Shown piece by piece: positions 1 to 8,985 of a stretch of 29,416 nt of DNA. Made by a program: the position numbers and the translations under genes. Below the pieces are notes generated by a model. The model did no database searches and was not told the origin of the DNA. It saw only the letters and a list, made by a program, of their open reading frames with translations. The DNA lies in the NCBI GenBank assembly GCA_016791285.1, contig JAEUMX010000298.1, positions 1 to 29,416 of the forward strand, given 5' to 3'. This stretch comes from Burkholderiales bacterium (lineage in GTDB: Bacteria > Pseudomonadota > Gammaproteobacteria > Burkholderiales > JAEUMW01). Position 1 is the first letter of the stretch. Every line of letters begins with the position of its first letter.

Positions 1-26
1 CGGTACCAGGCAGTATATTCGTCTCA

Positions 27-222
27 TCATGTCGCTCGTCCTCCACGAGGTCCGCGCCTACTTCCAGCATAGGCGACAAACCCGCTGATCGCTACCCCGG
101 GATTGGCGCTCGCCGTCATCGCCGTCCTGCCGTCCGGACCCTGCGCTTTCCAGCTCGACCCCGGAGTCCACCAGCCGTCCGACCAGGCGAAACGGTGCAT
201 CGTCGAAGAGCGGCGTCTGGTC
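27..222 (-). pseudogene. Frameshifted 3' remnant of a mesaconyl-C4-CoA hydratase (Meh)-like gene
   Basis: Directly after the mct stop, the minus strand encodes a piece that reads like the C-terminus of a FAS1/HTD2-type MaoC dehydratase, the family of mesaconyl-C4-CoA hydratase. One frame (222 to about 147) reads TPLFDDAPFRLVGRLVDSG then VELE. The next frame continues KAQGPDGRTAMTASA from about 150 to a TGA at 27-29. Removing one A from the AAA run at 147-149 joins the two into PLFDDAPFRLVGR...VELEAQGPDGRTAMTASA. This fits the usual family ending (FD..PF...GR...V.L.A...G...M.A.A). The roughly 230 N-terminal residues are absent. I infer a deletion plus a +1 frameshift. The family match is from memory, and an unrelated short ORF is possible. 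Confidence 0.45.
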
Positions 223-230
223 ATCGCGGT

Positions 231-1466
231 CTACTCGAGGTCGATCGGACCGGCCACGACACGCGCATCGCGCAACTCACCGATACGGCCCGACGACATA
301 CCGAGCACGTCGGCCAGAATCTCGTCGGTATGCTCGCCGAGCACGGGCGCGCGCCGCGGCACGTCGCGCGCGGCGGCGGCGAACTGTAGCGGCGACCCGG
401 GCACCAGATACGTGCCGATGCCGGGCTGTTCGATCATCGAGAAGAGCGGATTGGCGGTGGAGCAGCGGGGATCCTCCGCCACCATCTGCGCGAAGGTCTG
501 GTACGGCCCCCAGCACACTCCAGTGCCGTGAAAGACCTCAGCGATCGAGGCGACGCTGCGCTGCCGGAACCAGGGCGCGAGCACCGCCGTGATCGCCTCC
601 CGTGCCTGGAAGCGCTCACCCTCTCGCGCGAGATCGACCCCGAGCAGCGACCCGAGCGCCGCGAGCTTGTCCGCCAGGCCGGTGGTCTTCGAGAGCTCGT
701 CCCATTGCCGCCTCGTGATCGCGGCCACGTAGACCAGGCGCTCGTCCGCGGTCTCGAATTCGCACCCATAAGCGCCGTACAGATAATTGCCGGATGAGCG
801 CCGCTCGGTCCCGTTTACCTGCACCTCCGCGATGTAACCGAGATTGCCCGTCATCGCGAACGCGACGTCGGCGAGCGGCAGCTTGACGAGCTGTCCTTTC
901 CCCGTGAGGCGCCGGTGCCGCTCCGCCGCGAGGATGCCGAGCGCCGCGGTCAAGCCGGCGACCGCATCCCACGCCGGCAACACGTGGTTGACGGGATTCA
1001 CCGGCGCGCCCCCGTGCGCGGGGCCGGTCACGAAGGGAAAGCCGAGCGCGCAATTGACGGTGTAATCGACCGCGGAGCTGCCGTCCGGATTGCCGGTCAC
1101 GTTCATCATGATGAGATCGCTGCGACGCTGCCGCAGCGCGTCGTACCCGAGCCAGCCGGAGGCGGGAAAATTGGTGAGGAAGATGCCGTTACCTTCACCG
1201 GGCGCCGTGATCAGCGCAGCGATCAGCTCGCGCCCCTCGGCGCTGCGGGTGTCGACTGCGAGCGAACGCTTGCCCTTGTTGAGGCCGGCCCAGTAAAGAC
1301 TCTTGCCGCCCCCCGTCACCGGCCAGCGCCGCGCATCGAGCCCGCCTTCGAGCGGATCGAAGCGGATCACGTCCGCGCCCTGCTGCGCCAATGTCATGCC
1401 GCACAGCGGCGCCGCGACGAACGCCGCGCCCTCGACGATGCGCAGCCCTTTCAGTATCGCGTTCAT
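231..1466 (-). CDS. mct: Mesaconyl-CoA C1-C4 CoA transferase (class III CoA-transferase)
   Basis: A 411-residue class III (CaiB/BaiF, formyl-CoA transferase fold) protein. The Chloroflexus enzyme moves CoA within mesaconate, turning mesaconyl-C1-CoA into mesaconyl-C4-CoA in the second cycle of the 3-hydroxypropionate bi-cycle. The sequence shows the Mct-specific start (ILKGLRIVEGAAFVAAPL), LYWAGLNKGKRSLAVD near residues 57-72, and LPAWD with the likely catalytic Asp at about 167. It also has RLTGKGQLVKL and the late block EQPGIGTYLVPGSPL. Length equals the family norm of about 410. The ATG at 1466 has a good ribosome site (GAGAGGGGG). It is divergent from smtA with 88 bp between the starts, so a shared control region is likely. 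A degraded meh-like tail lies immediately downstream. Closer in motifs to Mct than to Smt or generic CaiB proteins. Confidence 0.9.
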   Translation of the reverse strand: MNAILKGLRIVEGAAFVAAPLCGMTLAQQGADVIRFDPLEGGLDARRWPVTGGGKSLYWAGLNKGKRSLAVDTRSAEGRELIAALITAPGEGNGIFLTNFPASGWLGYDALRQRRSDLIMMNVTGNPDGSSAVDYTVNCALGFPFVTGPAHGGAPVNPVNHVLPAWDAVAGLTAALGILAAERHRRLTGKGQLVKLPLADVAFAMTGNLGYIAEVQVNGTERRSSGNYLYGAYGCEFETADERLVYVAAITRRQWDELSKTTGLADKLAALGSLLGVDLAREGERFQAREAITAVLAPWFRQRSVASIAEVFHGTGVCWGPYQTFAQMVAEDPRCSTANPLFSMIEQPGIGTYLVPGSPLQFAAAARDVPRRAPVLGEHTDEILADVLGMSSGRIGELRDARVVAGPIDLE

Positions 1467-1554
1467 TTTCCCCCTCTCGTCATTGGATTTGCGCTATTCT
1501 GCCAGCGGAGCGCGCCGCCAGGCTCATCGTCGCGGCGCGAACAGGGATTACAAG
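1467..1554. promoter_or_regulatory. Divergent promoter region between mct and smtA
   Basis: These 88 bp separate the starts of mct (minus) and smtA (plus), so both promoters must lie here or inside the neighbouring coding ends. I could not find a convincing -35/-10 pair on either strand. A TATTCT box near 1494 lacks a well-spaced -35. The assignment rests on gene layout alone. Confidence 0.45.
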
Positions 1555-2859
1555 ATGTCAGCCAACGGCAACGATCAGGGCGCGGTCCCGACTGGGGAAG
1601 GGGCCGACAACCCCGACACGGCGGCACCCGCGTCCGCACACTCGAACGACGACACCACGAAACCGCTGCCGCTGTCCGGCATTCGCGTGATCGATGTCGG
1701 CACCTTTCTCGCGGGTCCCTACGCGGCCTCGATCATGGGCGAATACGGTGCCGAGGTGCTCAAGGTCGAGTACCCCATCGGCGGCGATCCGATGCGCCGC
1801 TTCGGCACCGCGACCAAGCGCCATGACGCGACGCTCGCGTGGCTGTCGGAAGCGCGCAACAAGAAGTCGGTCACGATCGATCTGCGGCGGCCCAAGGGCG
1901 TCGAGCTGTTCGTGAAGCTGGTGTCGAAATCCGACGTGCTGGTGGAGAACTTCCGCCCCGGTACGATGGAGGAATGGGGCCTCGGCTGGAACGAGCTCTC
2001 GGCCGCCAATCCGGGCCTCATCATGCTGCGCGTCTCCGGCTACGGGCAGACCGGCCCCTATCGCCGCCGTCCCGGTTTCGCGCATCTCGCGCACGGCTTC
2101 GGCGGCTTGTCCTACCTCGCCGGATACCCCAACGAAACGCCGGTCGTGCCGGGCATCGCGCCGCTCGGTGATTACATCTCGAGCCTCTACGGCGTGATCG
2201 GCATCATGCTCGCGCTGCGCCACAAGGAGAAGACCGGCGAAGGCCAGGTGATCGACGTCGGCATCTACGAGGCGGTGTTCCGGCAGATGGACGAGATGGC
2301 GACGGTCTACGGCCTGTCCGGCAAGGTGCGCGAACGCGAAGGCGCGGGCAGCTTCGTCGCCGTCCCGCATGGGCACTTCCGCACCAAGGACGGCCACTAC
2401 GTCGCGATCGCCTGCACCAACGACAAGATGTTCGAGCGCTTCGCGCAGGCAATGGAGCGCCCGGAACTCGCCTCCACCACGCTCTATGGCGAGCAGCGCA
2501 AGCGGCTTGCGGCGAGCGCCACGGTGATCGCGATCGTCAACGAGTGGGCAGCCGGGCTCACGTGCGACGAGCTGCTCGAACGCTGCATCGCCAAGCAGGT
2601 GCCCGTGGGCAAGTTGAACAGCATCGCCGACATCTTCGCCGATCCGCACTTCAAGGCGCGCGGCAATCTGCTCGAGATGGAAGAGGAAGCGCTCGGCAAG
2701 GTCGTGATTCCGGGCGTGGTGCCGACACTCTCCGAGACGCCGGGGCGGGTGACGAACCTCGGGCCGCGCCTGGGCGAGGCGACCTACGAGGTGATGCGCG
2801 AGCTGCTCGAACTCACCGCCCAGGAGATCGCCAGCCTGCGCCAGCAGCGCATCATCTGA
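1555..2859 (+). CDS. smtA: Succinyl-CoA:(S)-malate CoA-transferase, subunit A
   Basis: A 434-residue class III CoA-transferase. In Chloroflexus, SmtA and SmtB together move CoA from succinyl-CoA to malate, giving malyl-CoA for the lyase. Family marks are [20 protein letters not shown] near residues 39-58, [40 protein letters not shown], and APLGDY with the probable catalytic Asp at about 206. [19 protein letters not shown] and the SmtA-like PHGHF also appear. The first 35 residues are a polar Ala/Asp/Thr-rich tail, as in the longer SmtA subunit of the Chloroflexus pair. The ATG at 1555 was chosen because the frame upstream runs antisense through mct. It leads smtA-smtB-mcl-mch, with 10 bp to smtB. 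Subunit choice (A rather than B) rests on the longer N-terminus and remembered family motifs. Confidence 0.88.
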   Translation: MSANGNDQGAVPTGEGADNPDTAAPASAHSNDDTTKPLPLSGIRVIDVGTFLAGPYAASIMGEYGAEVLKVEYPIGGDPMRRFGTATKRHDATLAWLSEARNKKSVTIDLRRPKGVELFVKLVSKSDVLVENFRPGTMEEWGLGWNELSAANPGLIMLRVSGYGQTGPYRRRPGFAHLAHGFGGLSYLAGYPNETPVVPGIAPLGDYISSLYGVIGIMLALRHKEKTGEGQVIDVGIYEAVFRQMDEMATVYGLSGKVREREGAGSFVAVPHGHFRTKDGHYVAIACTNDKMFERFAQAMERPELASTTLYGEQRKRLAASATVIAIVNEWAAGLTCDELLERCIAKQVPVGKLNSIADIFADPHFKARGNLLEMEEEALGKVVIPGVVPTLSETPGRVTNLGPRLGEATYEVMRELLELTAQEIASLRQQRII

Positions 2860-2869
2860 GGAAGAACGC

Positions 2870-4087
2870 ATGGATCACGAACCGTCCGAGAACCTGCCCC
2901 TGAGCGGCATCCGTGTCATCGATCTCGCGACCGTGGTCGCCGGCCCTTATTGTGCCGGCATACTCGGCGAGTTCGGTGCCGAAGTGCTGAAGGTCGAGCA
3001 TCCTGTGGGCGGCGACACCGGCAGGCACTTCGGGACGCCCGGGCCACGCGGCGACACGCTGGTGTGGGTCAGCGAAGGGCGCAACAAGAAGTCCGTGACC
3101 ATGGATCTGCACCGCGCCGAGGGCGTGCGGATGTTCAAGGACCTGATCGCGAAGTCCGACGTGCTGGTCGAAAACTTCCGTCCCGGCACGCTGGAGAAAT
3201 GGGGCATCGGTTGGGAGGTGCTGCACGCGATCAATCCGGGATTGATCATGCTGCGCGTGTCCGGCTACGGTCAGACCGGGCCATACAAGGATCGACCCGG
3301 CTTCGCCCGTGTCGCCCACGCCGTGGGCGGGCTCACCTATCTCGCCGGCATGCCGAAGGGCACGCCGGTCACCGCCGGATCGACCACGCTGGGGGATTAC
3401 TTCACCGGCCTCTACGGCTGCATCGGCGTGCTGCTCGCGCTGCGCTACAAGGAGAAGACCGGGCGCGGCCAGTACATCGACGCGGCGCTCTACGAATCGG
3501 TGTTCCGTTGCACCGACGAGCTCGCGCCGGCGTATGCGATGTACGGCACGGTGCAGGAGCGGCACGGACCGCACATGGAAAGCGGCTGCCCCTACGGCCA
3601 CTTTCCCACCCGCGACGGCAAGTGGGTGGCGATCGCGTGCACCACCGACAAGATGTTCGGACGGCTGGCGGAAGCGATGGGTCGACCGGAGCTTGCTTCG
3701 AGCAGCCTGTACGGCGAACAGAAGGCGCGCATCGCGAGCCGCACCGACGTGAACGAGATCGTGCGCGACTGGTGCGGCTCGATGCCGCGCGACGAGGTGC
3801 TCGCACGGTGCAACGCCGCCGGCGCACCCGCCGCGCCGCTCAACAACATCGCGGACATCTTCGGCGACCGGCAGTTTCACGCGCGCCGCAATCTCGTATC
3901 GATCGACGACGCCGCGCTCGGCGAGACGGTGATCGTGCCCAACGTCATTCCTCGGCTTTCGAAGACTCCTGGCCGCATCAAGCATCTCGGGCCGCGGCTC
4001 GGCCAGCACACCGACGAGGTGCTGAAGGATCTGCTCGGAATCTCCGACGCGGAGATCGAAGCGCTGCGCGCACAGCGCGTGATCTGA
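2870..4087 (+). CDS. smtB: Succinyl-CoA:(S)-malate CoA-transferase, subunit B
   Basis: A 405-residue class III CoA-transferase, clearly paralogous to the gene before it but without the polar N-terminal tail. It should form the second subunit of the heteromeric Smt enzyme that makes malyl-CoA and free succinate. Visible marks are [21 protein letters not shown] near residues 10-30, [38 protein letters not shown] with the likely catalytic Asp at about 176, [20 protein letters not shown], and [12 protein letters not shown]. Its length matches the known SmtB of about 405. The ribosome site GAGGAAG lies 5' of the ATG at 2870, only 10 bp after smtA, so the two are co-transcribed. The strong A/B similarity ([18 protein letters not shown] in both) indicates an old duplication. 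Confidence 0.88.
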   Translation: MDHEPSENLPLSGIRVIDLATVVAGPYCAGILGEFGAEVLKVEHPVGGDTGRHFGTPGPRGDTLVWVSEGRNKKSVTMDLHRAEGVRMFKDLIAKSDVLVENFRPGTLEKWGIGWEVLHAINPGLIMLRVSGYGQTGPYKDRPGFARVAHAVGGLTYLAGMPKGTPVTAGSTTLGDYFTGLYGCIGVLLALRYKEKTGRGQYIDAALYESVFRCTDELAPAYAMYGTVQERHGPHMESGCPYGHFPTRDGKWVAIACTTDKMFGRLAEAMGRPELASSSLYGEQKARIASRTDVNEIVRDWCGSMPRDEVLARCNAAGAPAAPLNNIADIFGDRQFHARRNLVSIDDAALGETVIVPNVIPRLSKTPGRIKHLGPRLGQHTDEVLKDLLGISDAEIEALRAQRVI

Positions 4088-4104
4088 AGCTTCCCGGAGC
4101 GACC

Positions 4105-5148
4105 ATGAAACTACCCGCGAACTTCTACCGGCCGCTTGCGATCGGCGCCCCGCTCCCCCTGCGCGAGCTGCCGGTGCGGCCGGAACGGATGATCCATTTC
4201 TTCCCGCCGCACGTGGAGAAGATCCGCGCCCGGGTACCGGAAATGGCAAGGCAGGTCGACGTGCTGTGCGGCAACCTGGAAGACGCGATCCCGATCGATG
4301 CCAAGGAAGCCGCGCGTGCCGGCTTCATCGCCGTGCTACGGAATACCGACTTCGGTGGCACTGCTCTGTGGACCCGTGTCAACGCGCTCAATAGCCCGTG
4401 GTTCCTCGACGACATGCTGGAGATCGTCGCCGCCGTCGGCAACAAGCTCGACGTGATCATGGTGCCGAAGGTCGAGGGGCCGTGGGACATCCACTTCGTC
4501 GATCAGTTGCTGGCGCAGCTCGAAGCGCGCTACAAGGTGACGAAGCCGATCCTCATCCACGCACTGCTCGAAACCGCGCAGGGCGTGAAGAATGTCGACG
4601 AGATCGCGTGTGCCAGTCCGCGCATGCACGGCATGAGTCTGGGTCCCGCCGATCTCGCAGCCTCGCGCGGGATGAAGACGACGCGTGTCGGCGGCGGTCA
4701 TCCCTTCTACGGCGTGCTCGCCGACCCGGTCGAGGGCCGGACCGAGCGCACGTTCTCGCAGCAGGACCTCTGGCACTACACCATATCGCGCATGGTCGAC
4801 GCCTGCGTGTCGTCGGGCATTCGGGCGTTCTACGGACCATTCGGCGACTTCGCCGACGAGGCGGGCTGCGAAGCGCAGTTTCGCAACGCGTTCCTCATGG
4901 GCTGCACCGGCACCTGGACCCTGCACCCGGGTCAAATCGCGATCGCGAAGCGCGTGTTCAGTCCGGACGTGAACGAAGTGCTGTTCGCGAAGCGGATTCT
5001 CGAAGCGATGCCCGACGGCGCCGGTGCGGTGCTGATCGACGGCAAGATGCAGGACGATGCCACCTGGAAGCAGGCGAAGGTGATCGTCGATCTCGCGCGG
5101 CTCGTCTCCGAGCGCGACCCGGAGCTCAGGCGCGCTTACGGGTTCTGA
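4105..5148 (+). CDS. mcl: (S)-Malyl-CoA / beta-methylmalyl-CoA / (S)-citramalyl-CoA lyase
   Basis: A 347-residue CitE-superfamily TIM-barrel lyase. The Chloroflexus homologue cleaves malyl-CoA to acetyl-CoA and glyoxylate, condenses glyoxylate with propionyl-CoA to beta-methylmalyl-CoA, and cleaves citramalyl-CoA to acetyl-CoA and pyruvate. The sequence shows [11 protein letters not shown] near the start, [56 protein letters not shown] (Glu at about 156) and [19 protein letters not shown] (Asp at about 183). The last two give the expected Mg2+ ligands. The tail [12 protein letters not shown] and [14 protein letters not shown] is typical of this bi-cycle clade, not of CitE of citrate lyase. 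The ATG at 4105 follows GGAGCG and lies 17 bp behind smtB. It is the hub of the cluster, and all its partners except Meh are beside it. Confidence 0.92.
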   Translation: MKLPANFYRPLAIGAPLPLRELPVRPERMIHFFPPHVEKIRARVPEMARQVDVLCGNLEDAIPIDAKEAARAGFIAVLRNTDFGGTALWTRVNALNSPWFLDDMLEIVAAVGNKLDVIMVPKVEGPWDIHFVDQLLAQLEARYKVTKPILIHALLETAQGVKNVDEIACASPRMHGMSLGPADLAASRGMKTTRVGGGHPFYGVLADPVEGRTERTFSQQDLWHYTISRMVDACVSSGIRAFYGPFGDFADEAGCEAQFRNAFLMGCTGTWTLHPGQIAIAKRVFSPDVNEVLFAKRILEAMPDGAGAVLIDGKMQDDATWKQAKVIVDLARLVSERDPELRRAYGF

Positions 5149-5154
5149 CCCATC

Positions 5155-6207
5155 GTGAAGACCGAGACCGGCAACTTCTTCGAGGATTTCCGGATCGGCC
5201 AGGAGATCGTCCACGCCACGCCGCGCACCGTGAGCGAAGGCGACGTTTCGCTTTACACCGCGCTCTACGGGTCCCGCTTCGCAGTGAACGCGTCGTCGCC
5301 CTTTGCGGCAGCGCTGGGCTTTCCGCGCGCGCCGGTGGACGACCTGCTCGCCTTCCACGTGGTGCTCGGCAAGACGGTGCCCGACATCTCGCTCAACGCC
5401 GTCGCCAACCTCGGCTACGCTCTCGGTCGCTTCGGCGAGCCTGTCTACCCCGGCGACACGATCTCGGCCGTCTCGACCGTGCTCGGCCTCAAACAGAACA
5501 AGGACGGCAAGGCAGGTGTCGTGTACGTGCGCTCGGTCGGCCGCAACCAGCGCGCGGAGATGGTCGTCGAATACTGCCGCTGGGTGATGGTGCGAACGCG
5601 CGATGCGGATGCCCCGGCGCCGGCGCCACGGGTTCCAGAGTTCCCGTCAGTGGTAGCGACCGATGACCTGCTCGTGCCGCGCGGACTGCGCCTCGATGCC
5701 TACGACGGCACACTGGCGGGTAGTCCGTACGGCTGGGAGGACTACGCGGTCGGCGAGCGCATCGATCACGTCGACGGCATGACGATCGAGCAATCCGACC
5801 ACATGATGGCGACGCGCCTCTACCAGAACACGGCGCGGGTGCACTTCAACCAGCACGTCGAGAAGGACGGGCGGTTCGGCCGCCGCATCGTCTACGGAGG
5901 CCACGTCATCAGCCTCGCACGCTCGCTGTCCTTCAACGGCCTCGCCAACGCCTTCAAGATCGTCGCGATCAACGGCGGACGCCACGTGGCCCCGACCTTC
6001 GCCGGCGACACGGTCTATGCGTGGTCGGAGGTCCTGGACAAAACGGCGCTGCCGACGCACAACGACGTCGGCGCGCTGAGGCTCAGGCTGGTCGCGACCA
6101 CGGATCGCGCGTGCACGGATTTTCCGTACAAGGCGGACGCTGAGCGCTACGACCCGTCGGTGGTGCTCGATTTCGACTACACGGTGCTGGTGCCGCGGCG
6201 GGGCTGA
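5155..6207 (+). CDS. mch: Mesaconyl-C1-CoA hydratase (beta-methylmalyl-CoA dehydratase)
   Basis: A 350-residue double-hotdog MaoC-like hydratase. Mch interconverts beta-methylmalyl-CoA and mesaconyl-C1-CoA, the step after Mcl condenses glyoxylate with propionyl-CoA. The sequence contains GNFFEDFRIGQEIVHATPRT near residues 5-24, SEGDVSLYTALYGSRFA, VPDISLNAVANLGYA, GKAGVVYVRSVGRNQR, and a second half with WEDYAVGERIDHVDGMTIEQ, YQNTARVHFNQH and RRIVYGGHVISLARSLSFNG. Length and motifs fit Mch of Chloroflexus and Rhodobacter, not the shorter Meh type. The start is a GTG at 5155, 6 bp after mcl, with no strong ribosome site, so translational coupling is likely. It converges on glgP, with only 3 bp between the two stop codons. 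Confidence 0.9.
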   Translation: MKTETGNFFEDFRIGQEIVHATPRTVSEGDVSLYTALYGSRFAVNASSPFAAALGFPRAPVDDLLAFHVVLGKTVPDISLNAVANLGYALGRFGEPVYPGDTISAVSTVLGLKQNKDGKAGVVYVRSVGRNQRAEMVVEYCRWVMVRTRDADAPAPAPRVPEFPSVVATDDLLVPRGLRLDAYDGTLAGSPYGWEDYAVGERIDHVDGMTIEQSDHMMATRLYQNTARVHFNQHVEKDGRFGRRIVYGGHVISLARSLSFNGLANAFKIVAINGGRHVAPTFAGDTVYAWSEVLDKTALPTHNDVGALRLRLVATTDRACTDFPYKADAERYDPSVVLDFDYTVLVPRRG

Positions 6208-6210
6208 ACC

Positions 6211-8718
6211 TCAGCTCTCGGCCAGCGGTTCCACCGGCTCCAGCCGCCAGATCTCCCGGTTGTACTCGTGCATCGTGCGGTCGGTCGAGAAGCGGCCGCT
6301 GGCAGCGGTGTTGAGGATACTCATGCGTGTCCAGCGCGTGCTGTCCCGGTAGGCCATCTCGGCCTGTCGTTGAGCTTCGAGGTAGCTGCGAAAGTCAGCC
6401 GCCGTCAGCCACGGGTCGCGCGGGTCGCGGATCGACCGGATCACTGCTTCGAACAAGCCCGGCTCGAACTGGCTGAAATGGCCGCTTTCGAGCATGTGCA
6501 TCACCCGCCGCAGATCCTCGTCGGCCTCGATGATCTCGTTCGGCTGGTAGTTCTCGCGCCGCACCGCCACCTCCTCGGCCGTCAAGCCGAACAGGAAGAA
6601 GTTGTCCGCGCCGACCGCCTCGCGGATCTCGATGTTGGCCCCGTCGTAGGTGCCGATCGTCACCGCGCCGTTCATCATGAACTTCATGTTGCCGGTGCCG
6701 GAGGCTTCCTTGCCGGCAGTGGAGATCTGCTCCGACAGATCGGTCGCCGCAGCGATGACCTCCATGGCGGAGACCCGGTAGTTCGGCAGGAACGCAACCC
6801 TGAGCCGATTGCCCAGGTCGCGGTCACTGTTGATGACGTGGGCGACATTGTTGATCAGTTTGATGATGCGCTTCGCGAGCCAGTAACCCGGAGCCGCCTT
6901 GCCGCCGAACAGCACGCAGCGCGGTGTCCAGTTTGCGCTATCACCGCGCTTGAGGCGATCGTAGAGATGGATCACGTGCAGCACGTTGAGGAGCTGGCGC
7001 TTGTACTCGTGAATCCGCTTCACCTGCACATCGAACATCGCACCCGGGTCGAAGTCGATCTTGCACTCCTCCGCCACCATCTCGGTGAGACGCCTCTTGT
7101 TCTCTTCCTTGACCTTCTGCCAGCGCGCGCGGAACGATTCCTTCTCGGCGTGCGGAGCGAGCCGCGCAAGCTGGTCGAGATCGGTGATCCAGCCGCCACC
7201 TATGGTCTGGCTGATGAGCTCGGCGAGCTTTGGATTGGCCCAGGCGATCCAGCGCCGCGGTGTGACACCGTTGGTCTTGTTATTGAACTTCTCCGGCCAC
7301 ATCTCGTAGAAGTCGCGGAACAGCCCCTCGCGCAGGAGCCGCGAGTGCAACTCCGCCACGCCGTTCACGGAAAAGCTGCCGACGATGGCGAGGTGCGCCA
7401 TGCGCACCTCCTTTTCGGACCCTTCCTCGATCAGCGACATGCGGCGCAACCGCTCCCAGTCCCCCGGCCACCGGCGCGCGATCTCCGTGACGAATGTCGC
7501 ATTGATCTCGTAGATGATCTCGAGCAGGCGCGGCAGCAGCCGCTCGAACATCCGCACCGGCCACCGTTCGAGCGCCTCCGGCAGGAGCGTGTGATTGGTG
7601 TAGGCGATGGTGCGTGTCGTGATGCCCCACGCGCGGTCCCACTCCAGCCCGTTCTCGTCGACCAGCAGGCGCATGAGCTCGGCCACGGCAATGCTCGGAT
7701 GCGTGTCGTTCAGCTGGAAGATGCTCTTCTCGTCGAACCGGGAGAAGTCCTCGCCGTGCATGCTCTTCCACCGCCGGATGACGTCCTGCAGCGTCGCCGA
7801 GACCAGGAAGTACTGCTGGCGCAGCCGCAGCTCCTTGCCCATCTCGGTCACGTCGTTCGGGTAGAGCAGCATGCTGATGTTCTCGGCGGCGTTCTTCTCC
7901 AGCACCGAGCCCGAGTAGTCGCCGGCGTTGAACTGCCCCAGATCGAAGACGTCCCGGGCCTGCGCGCGCCACAGGCGCAGCGTGTTCACCGTGCCGTTGT
8001 GGTAGCCCGGAACCGGCGTGTCGTAAGGCACCGCGAGCACGTCGTTGGTCTCGACCCAGCGGTGGATCGTCCTGCCATCGCCGTTCGTCCAGCGTTCCGT
8101 ACGGCCGCCGAACTTGATGGTCACGATGAACTCCGGCCGCTCGAGCTCCCACGGGTTGCCGTCGATGAGCCAGCGCTCGGGCTCCTCGACCTGCTCTCCG
8201 TTCTTGATCGTCTGGCGGAAGATGCCGTACTCGTAACGGATGCCGTAGCCCATCACCGGCAACTGCAGGGTCGCGCAGCTGTCGAGAAAGCAGGCGGCGA
8301 GACGCCCCAGGCCGCCGTTGCCGAGGCCGGCATCGTGCTCGAGCTCGATCATGTCCTCGAGGCGCAGGTCGAGTTCCTTCAACGCATCGCGCACGGCCTG
8401 TTGAATGCCGAGGTTGAGCAGTGCGTTGCCGAGCGTGCGCCCCATCAGGAACTCCATCGACAGGTAGTAGGCGCGCCGGCAGTCGTTCTCGCGATACGAG
8501 TAGTGGGTGTTCTTCCACATGACCATGAGCCGGTCGCGCAGTGACATGGCGAGCGCCTCATACAGGTGGAAAGCGTACTTGGAGTGAATGTCGCACCCCA
8601 ACGTGTGGTTGAAGTGCCGTCTGAAATCCGCCGCGATGCTGCGGGCGTCGAGACCGAGGGTGGGCAGATCCCGCAGCAATGGGGTGGGGATCGCCTCACG
8701 TTCCGTGATGGCAGCCAT
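6211..8718 (-). CDS. glgP: Glycogen/alpha-glucan phosphorylase
   Basis: An 835-residue GT35 phosphorylase that releases glucose 1-phosphate from glycogen with inorganic phosphate, using pyridoxal phosphate. The PLP-binding motif EASGTGNMKFMMNG is present, with the Schiff-base Lys at about 679, followed by TIGTYDGANIE. Other blocks are YYLSMEFLMGRTLGNALLNL, DAGLGNGGLGRLAACFLDS, QLNDTHPSIAVAELMR and RIHEYKRQLLN. Length fits bacterial GlgP (about 800-850). The ATG at 8718 was chosen over a longer reading to 8784 because GGGAGGAAACC stands directly before it. It is the only glycogen gene here and is a single-gene unit. Divergent from the methylmalonyl-CoA decarboxylase operon and convergent with mch. 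MalP (maltodextrin phosphorylase) is the same family and cannot be ruled out on substrate. Confidence 0.93.
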   Translation of the reverse strand: MAAITEREAIPTPLLRDLPTLGLDARSIAADFRRHFNHTLGCDIHSKYAFHLYEALAMSLRDRLMVMWKNTHYSYRENDCRRAYYLSMEFLMGRTLGNALLNLGIQQAVRDALKELDLRLEDMIELEHDAGLGNGGLGRLAACFLDSCATLQLPVMGYGIRYEYGIFRQTIKNGEQVEEPERWLIDGNPWELERPEFIVTIKFGGRTERWTNGDGRTIHRWVETNDVLAVPYDTPVPGYHNGTVNTLRLWRAQARDVFDLGQFNAGDYSGSVLEKNAAENISMLLYPNDVTEMGKELRLRQQYFLVSATLQDVIRRWKSMHGEDFSRFDEKSIFQLNDTHPSIAVAELMRLLVDENGLEWDRAWGITTRTIAYTNHTLLPEALERWPVRMFERLLPRLLEIIYEINATFVTEIARRWPGDWERLRRMSLIEEGSEKEVRMAHLAIVGSFSVNGVAELHSRLLREGLFRDFYEMWPEKFNNKTNGVTPRRWIAWANPKLAELISQTIGGGWITDLDQLARLAPHAEKESFRARWQKVKEENKRRLTEMVAEECKIDFDPGAMFDVQVKRIHEYKRQLLNVLHVIHLYDRLKRGDSANWTPRCVLFGGKAAPGYWLAKRIIKLINNVAHVINSDRDLGNRLRVAFLPNYRVSAMEVIAAATDLSEQISTAGKEASGTGNMKFMMNGAVTIGTYDGANIEIREAVGADNFFLFGLTAEEVAVRRENYQPNEIIEADEDLRRVMHMLESGHFSQFEPGLFEAVIRSIRDPRDPWLTAADFRSYLEAQRQAEMAYRDSTRWTRMSILNTAASGRFSTDRTMHEYNREIWRLEPVEPLAES

Positions 8719-8985
8719 GGTTTCCTCCCGATTTCTTATAGTGGCCGGGGGTAACCGTACCACAGACCGAACGTCGCCGACCACATCAATGTATCAGCAT
8801 GCCGCGGCGTCGCTGCATTGAATGGCTCACCTGTATGCAAAGTTGCGCTATCATCATCGGCGCGCAAACGCCCGAACGCACGCAGGCGGGAAAACATCGC
8901 CACCGTGCACCAGCGGGAATCGACGGGCCCAAGGCCCGCCGCTGTCGACGCGGGCGTCGGGCAAACGCAGCAACGGGGGGAAAAG
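8719..8985. promoter_or_regulatory. Divergent control region between glgP and mmdA
   Basis: These 267 bp lie between two divergent starts. On the minus strand a TATAAG box sits about 20 bp before the glgP ATG, probably too close to the ribosome site to be its -10. On the plus strand a TATCAT near 8850 has no good -35. A small hairpin, GGGCC-CAA-GGCCC, lies at 8925-8937 in the mmdA leader. No operator could be assigned. The role follows from gene layout. Confidence 0.4.

Noticed and set aside
1480..1515. Possible sigma-54 promoter (TGGCA...GCA) on the minus strand before mct
   Set aside because: The spacing between the GG and GC elements is 9, not 10, and the second element is incomplete.
1558..2871. 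Long open frame antisense to smtA; similar long antisense frames oppose smtB, glgP, pccA, pccB and phaC
   Set aside because: GC-rich codon use leaves the opposite strand open. These frames are rich in Arg, His, Asp and Val, have no recognisable domain, and oppose genes with strong motifs.
4105..5148. Citrate lyase beta subunit (CitE)
   Set aside because: No citD, citF or citX is nearby. Length and the C-terminal blocks fit malyl-CoA lyase of the bi-cycle, with its partner genes around it.
8735..8765. TATAAG box as the -10 of glgP
   Set aside because: It would leave a leader of only about 10-15 nt overlapping the ribosome site, and the -35 is poor.
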